64,000 nucleotides of DNA from the NCBI GenBank assembly GCA_017649645.1, contig JAGCGK010000197.1:1-64000 (forward strand), read 5' to 3'. Below the pieces are notes generated by a model. The model made no database searches, had not been told where the DNA came from, and saw only the letters and a program-made list of their open reading frames with translations. Both the position numbers and the translations under genes were made by a program. This DNA comes from Clostridiales bacterium. GTDB taxonomy: Bacteria; Bacillota; Clostridia; Saccharofermentanales; Saccharofermentanaceae. Shown piece after piece: positions 62,377 to 64,000 of the stretch (position 1 is the stretch's first letter; each line of letters begins with the position of its first letter).

Positions 62377-62826
62377 ATGAAACTATTTAAAACTATCACA
62401 ACAACACTTGCACTTTTGATGATGATCGGATTAACAGGATGTAAGAATGATCCTGTAAAAAACGTCAGTTACAAAACAGACGATTATGTGATCGAACATT
62501 ACACACAAGGTCTGGAAGGCGTTAAGACAAACGAATACGAGACTATTATCTATACAACAAAGTATTTCGACTTAGGTCCTCACGAAGCAACATACAGAGG
62601 CATCATCTATCTGGAGGATGATGCGGCCGAAGAGCTCATGGAAAAGTACGAGTGGAAAGAAGTTCAAAACACCTCATTTGAGTTTGACGAAGTGGATATC
62701 GGAGATGCCGAAGATAAGACATGGTATCGCTCCAATGAATTCGAGAAAGATACATTCAAGATGATCTCAGTAAGATATGCATGTTTTGACGGAGAAAAGA
62801 TCATCTACAGTATCAATCAGATATGA
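62377..62826 (+). CDS. Small lipoprotein
   Basis: The 149-residue product has a clear lipoprotein signal (lipobox LTGC, Cys22) and a compact globular part of about 120 residues without a recognised family. It ends in a strand-rich stretch (EKIIYSINQI). GGAG lies 8 bases before the ATG. It follows the membrane protein gene and likely shares its transcript. A pairing of this lipoprotein with the membrane protein is plausible but unproven. Confidence 0.78.
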   Translation: MKLFKTITTTLALLMMIGLTGCKNDPVKNVSYKTDDYVIEHYTQGLEGVKTNEYETIIYTTKYFDLGPHEATYRGIIYLEDDAAEELMEKYEWKEVQNTSFEFDEVDIGDAEDKTWYRSNEFEKDTFKMISVRYACFDGEKIIYSINQI

Positions 62827-62829
62827 TCT

Positions 62830-63753
62830 TCAAAGCATGACCGGAGAATTCCTGAGCATGTGATCTTCGATAAGATCATTAACGGCATAGGCATATCCTT
62901 CAAGGTAATCACCGCTGTCTTTTATATTGAGCTTCTTAACCAGATGATCTCTTATCTGACGTGAAGAATTCTCGATAAAATAAACTGCGTTCATCGGATC
63001 AACAAGAGCGTTTTCGATCTCAGGTTTCAGCTCAGAAAAAAGACTTAAGTTTTCGATGCCTTTTATAGACCACTTGTAGTAAGGCATATGTTTTCGATTA
63101 AGGATATAGATACAGGAGATCAGGGCCTTGACGTAATCATTGAGCGATAATACCGCAGCGCCCTTCTGCCCGTGCTTTAGACATCTCGAATAGTTATACT
63201 GACCCTTCTGAGCCATGTCAAAAAGTTCGCTTCCGAGCTTCTTGTTCCATACGTCTGAAGGAACATCGTTCATGATGGCATTCCTTATTCTCGTAAACTC
63301 TCCAAGCTGATCAGAAAAGACTTCACCGTTGACGGCTTCAGCAAGATAAAAAGACGGGATCCTGAGCCACTCTTCATTCGTCTCAGGAAGTCTTCGCATC
63401 CCAAGATAGAACGAATAGTAATCCCAGATCGTATGAACACCCTTTCCGCGAGTGCCGTAAATACTGGATTCCTTAAGTTTAAGGCCCTCGAATTTCTTCG
63501 GAAGCTTACTATATGCCCGCATCAGTTTAAAGCCGAAATCCTGTTCGTCTTCATCAGTAAGCCAGATGCAAAAGCCCGGTTCGAAATCGTGATCCACGGA
63601 TATCTCATCATCAAAACCGAAACACTCAGAACCGTGACCGCAAAGTCCCGTAGCGATTCTATCAAGTTTATCGCCGAATTCATCCTGAAGCATCGGAAGA
63701 CCGTACTCTTCATAGAACCTTCTCGCGAGGTCAAGACCTTTTGTATATTTCAT
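62830..63753 (-). CDS. DUF4037-domain protein (nucleotidyltransferase-like)
   Basis: The 307-residue product matches DUF4037: GLCGHGSECFGFDDEISVDHD is the metal/nucleotide signature with acidic residues (Asp in FDDE and DHD), followed by FEPGFCIW and several conserved helices, including TRIRNAI and LNDYVKALISCIYILNRKHMPYYKW. The pattern GS...D.D resembles nucleotidyltransferases. It is translated from a start overlapping the preceding gene's end by 23 bases. In other clostridia this family is also encoded next to TPR proteins. Its reaction is unknown. Confidence 0.82.
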   Translation of the reverse strand: MKYTKGLDLARRFYEEYGLPMLQDEFGDKLDRIATGLCGHGSECFGFDDEISVDHDFEPGFCIWLTDEDEQDFGFKLMRAYSKLPKKFEGLKLKESSIYGTRGKGVHTIWDYYSFYLGMRRLPETNEEWLRIPSFYLAEAVNGEVFSDQLGEFTRIRNAIMNDVPSDVWNKKLGSELFDMAQKGQYNYSRCLKHGQKGAAVLSLNDYVKALISCIYILNRKHMPYYKWSIKGIENLSLFSELKPEIENALVDPMNAVYFIENSSRQIRDHLVKKLNIKDSGDYLEGYAYAVNDLIEDHMLRNSPVML

Positions 63754-64000
63754 CTGCGACCTCCATCAATGCTCTTGCTTCATAAGCCCTTCCGAAATGT
63801 TCGAATGAAGGTGCACATTTGCTTATGGCAAACGCATAACTTCCACCCCTCGGAAACGGTTCGTTGTTAAGTTCTTCCCATGCCATATCAAGGAGCATTT
63901 CAACTTTGGAAGGATCCCTTGATTCTTCCACATGAGCCATGTTCACATATGACACCGCGATCTCCGTATGATTCGTCCCGAGTTCCTTCAATATCGTAAC
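63731..64000 (-). CDS. C-terminal part of a TPR protein (runs off the window)
   Basis: The open frame continues to the right edge, so only the last 90 residues are seen. They form TPR helices: HTEIAVSYVNMAHVEES, KVEMLLDMAWEELNN, and AFAISKCAPSFEHFGRAYEARALMEVADEIYKRS. Paired with the DUF4037 gene downstream, with which it overlaps. The start codon lies outside the window. Confidence 0.75.
   Translation of the reverse strand, partial: VTILKELGTNHTEIAVSYVNMAHVEESRDPSKVEMLLDMAWEELNNEPFPRGGSYAFAISKCAPSFEHFGRAYEARALMEVADEIYKRS

Noticed and set aside
1..64000. Mobile element, prophage or CRISPR array
   Set aside because: No transposase, integrase, phage structural gene, direct-repeat array or cas gene was seen; the tRNA genes show no duplicated 3' ends that would mark an attachment site.

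Overview
This window looks like chromosome from a low-to-moderate GC Gram-positive anaerobe of the class Clostridia (a Ruminococcus/Saccharofermentans-like gut or rumen lineage is my guess; nothing here fixes the genus). The reasons are strong GGAGG ribosome-binding sites, intrinsic terminators after most transcripts, a T-box leader, tRNA genes with encoded CCA, a ClpE-type chaperone, meso-diaminopimelate dehydrogenase, an LTA-synthase-like enzyme, and several secreted proteins carrying DUF4214 repeats. I see no phage, IS element, integrase or CRISPR array. Most genes lie on the minus strand.

Layout. 1-4.3 kb: a four-gene phosphosignalling operon (kinase, VWA protein, PP2C phosphatase, coiled-coil protein) that matches the E. 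coli yegI/yegK/yegL triad and the TerY-P class. 4.3-8.9 kb: an operon of a PH-domain protein, a sirtuin with a lysine-rich histone-H1-like tail, a membrane-anchored MutS-type ATPase and lysA. 8.9-15.1 kb: parE-parC plus a membrane protein with a degenerate polysaccharide-deacetylase fold. 15.2-17 kb: tRNA-Arg/Gly and tRNA-Lys/Gln/His clusters around an SH3 lipoprotein and a GNAT acetyltransferase. 17-28.3 kb: a polytopic membrane protein, argJ, uvrA-clpE, tRNA-Glu, an SPFH protein and citrate synthase. 28.5-34.3 kb: three related secreted DUF4214 proteins, two with a transglutaminase-like domain. 34.4-42.1 kb: a compact leuCDB-ppx-ppk-galM operon. 42.2-50.9 kb: a GH51 arabinofuranosidase, a MATE exporter, an ABC-F protein with a small membrane protein, a lipoprotein and a T-box-controlled SSS symporter. 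51.4-64 kb: a lipoprotein with an unusual HDxxH metalloprotease motif, a cytidylate-kinase-like protein, a DUF2974 hydrolase, ddh, another lipoprotein, a DUF4214-deacetylase next to an LTA-synthase-like sulfatase, an aldo/keto reductase with ferredoxin domain, a two-gene membrane/lipoprotein operon behind palindromic half-sites, and a DUF4037-TPR pair running off the right edge.

How it fits together. lysA and ddh give the last lysine step and the one-step dehydrogenase route to meso-DAP, which also feeds peptidoglycan. Deacetylase, LTA synthase, SH3 lipoprotein and the DUF4214 proteins point to active cell-surface building. The leucine genes share one transcript with polyphosphate synthesis and breakdown. 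The best candidates for a little-described system are the yegIKL-like operon with its extra coiled-coil member, the sirtuin/PH/MutS operon, the DUF4214 family and the T-box-symporter pair. Gene calls rest on motifs read by eye; promoters are consensus matches without expression data.
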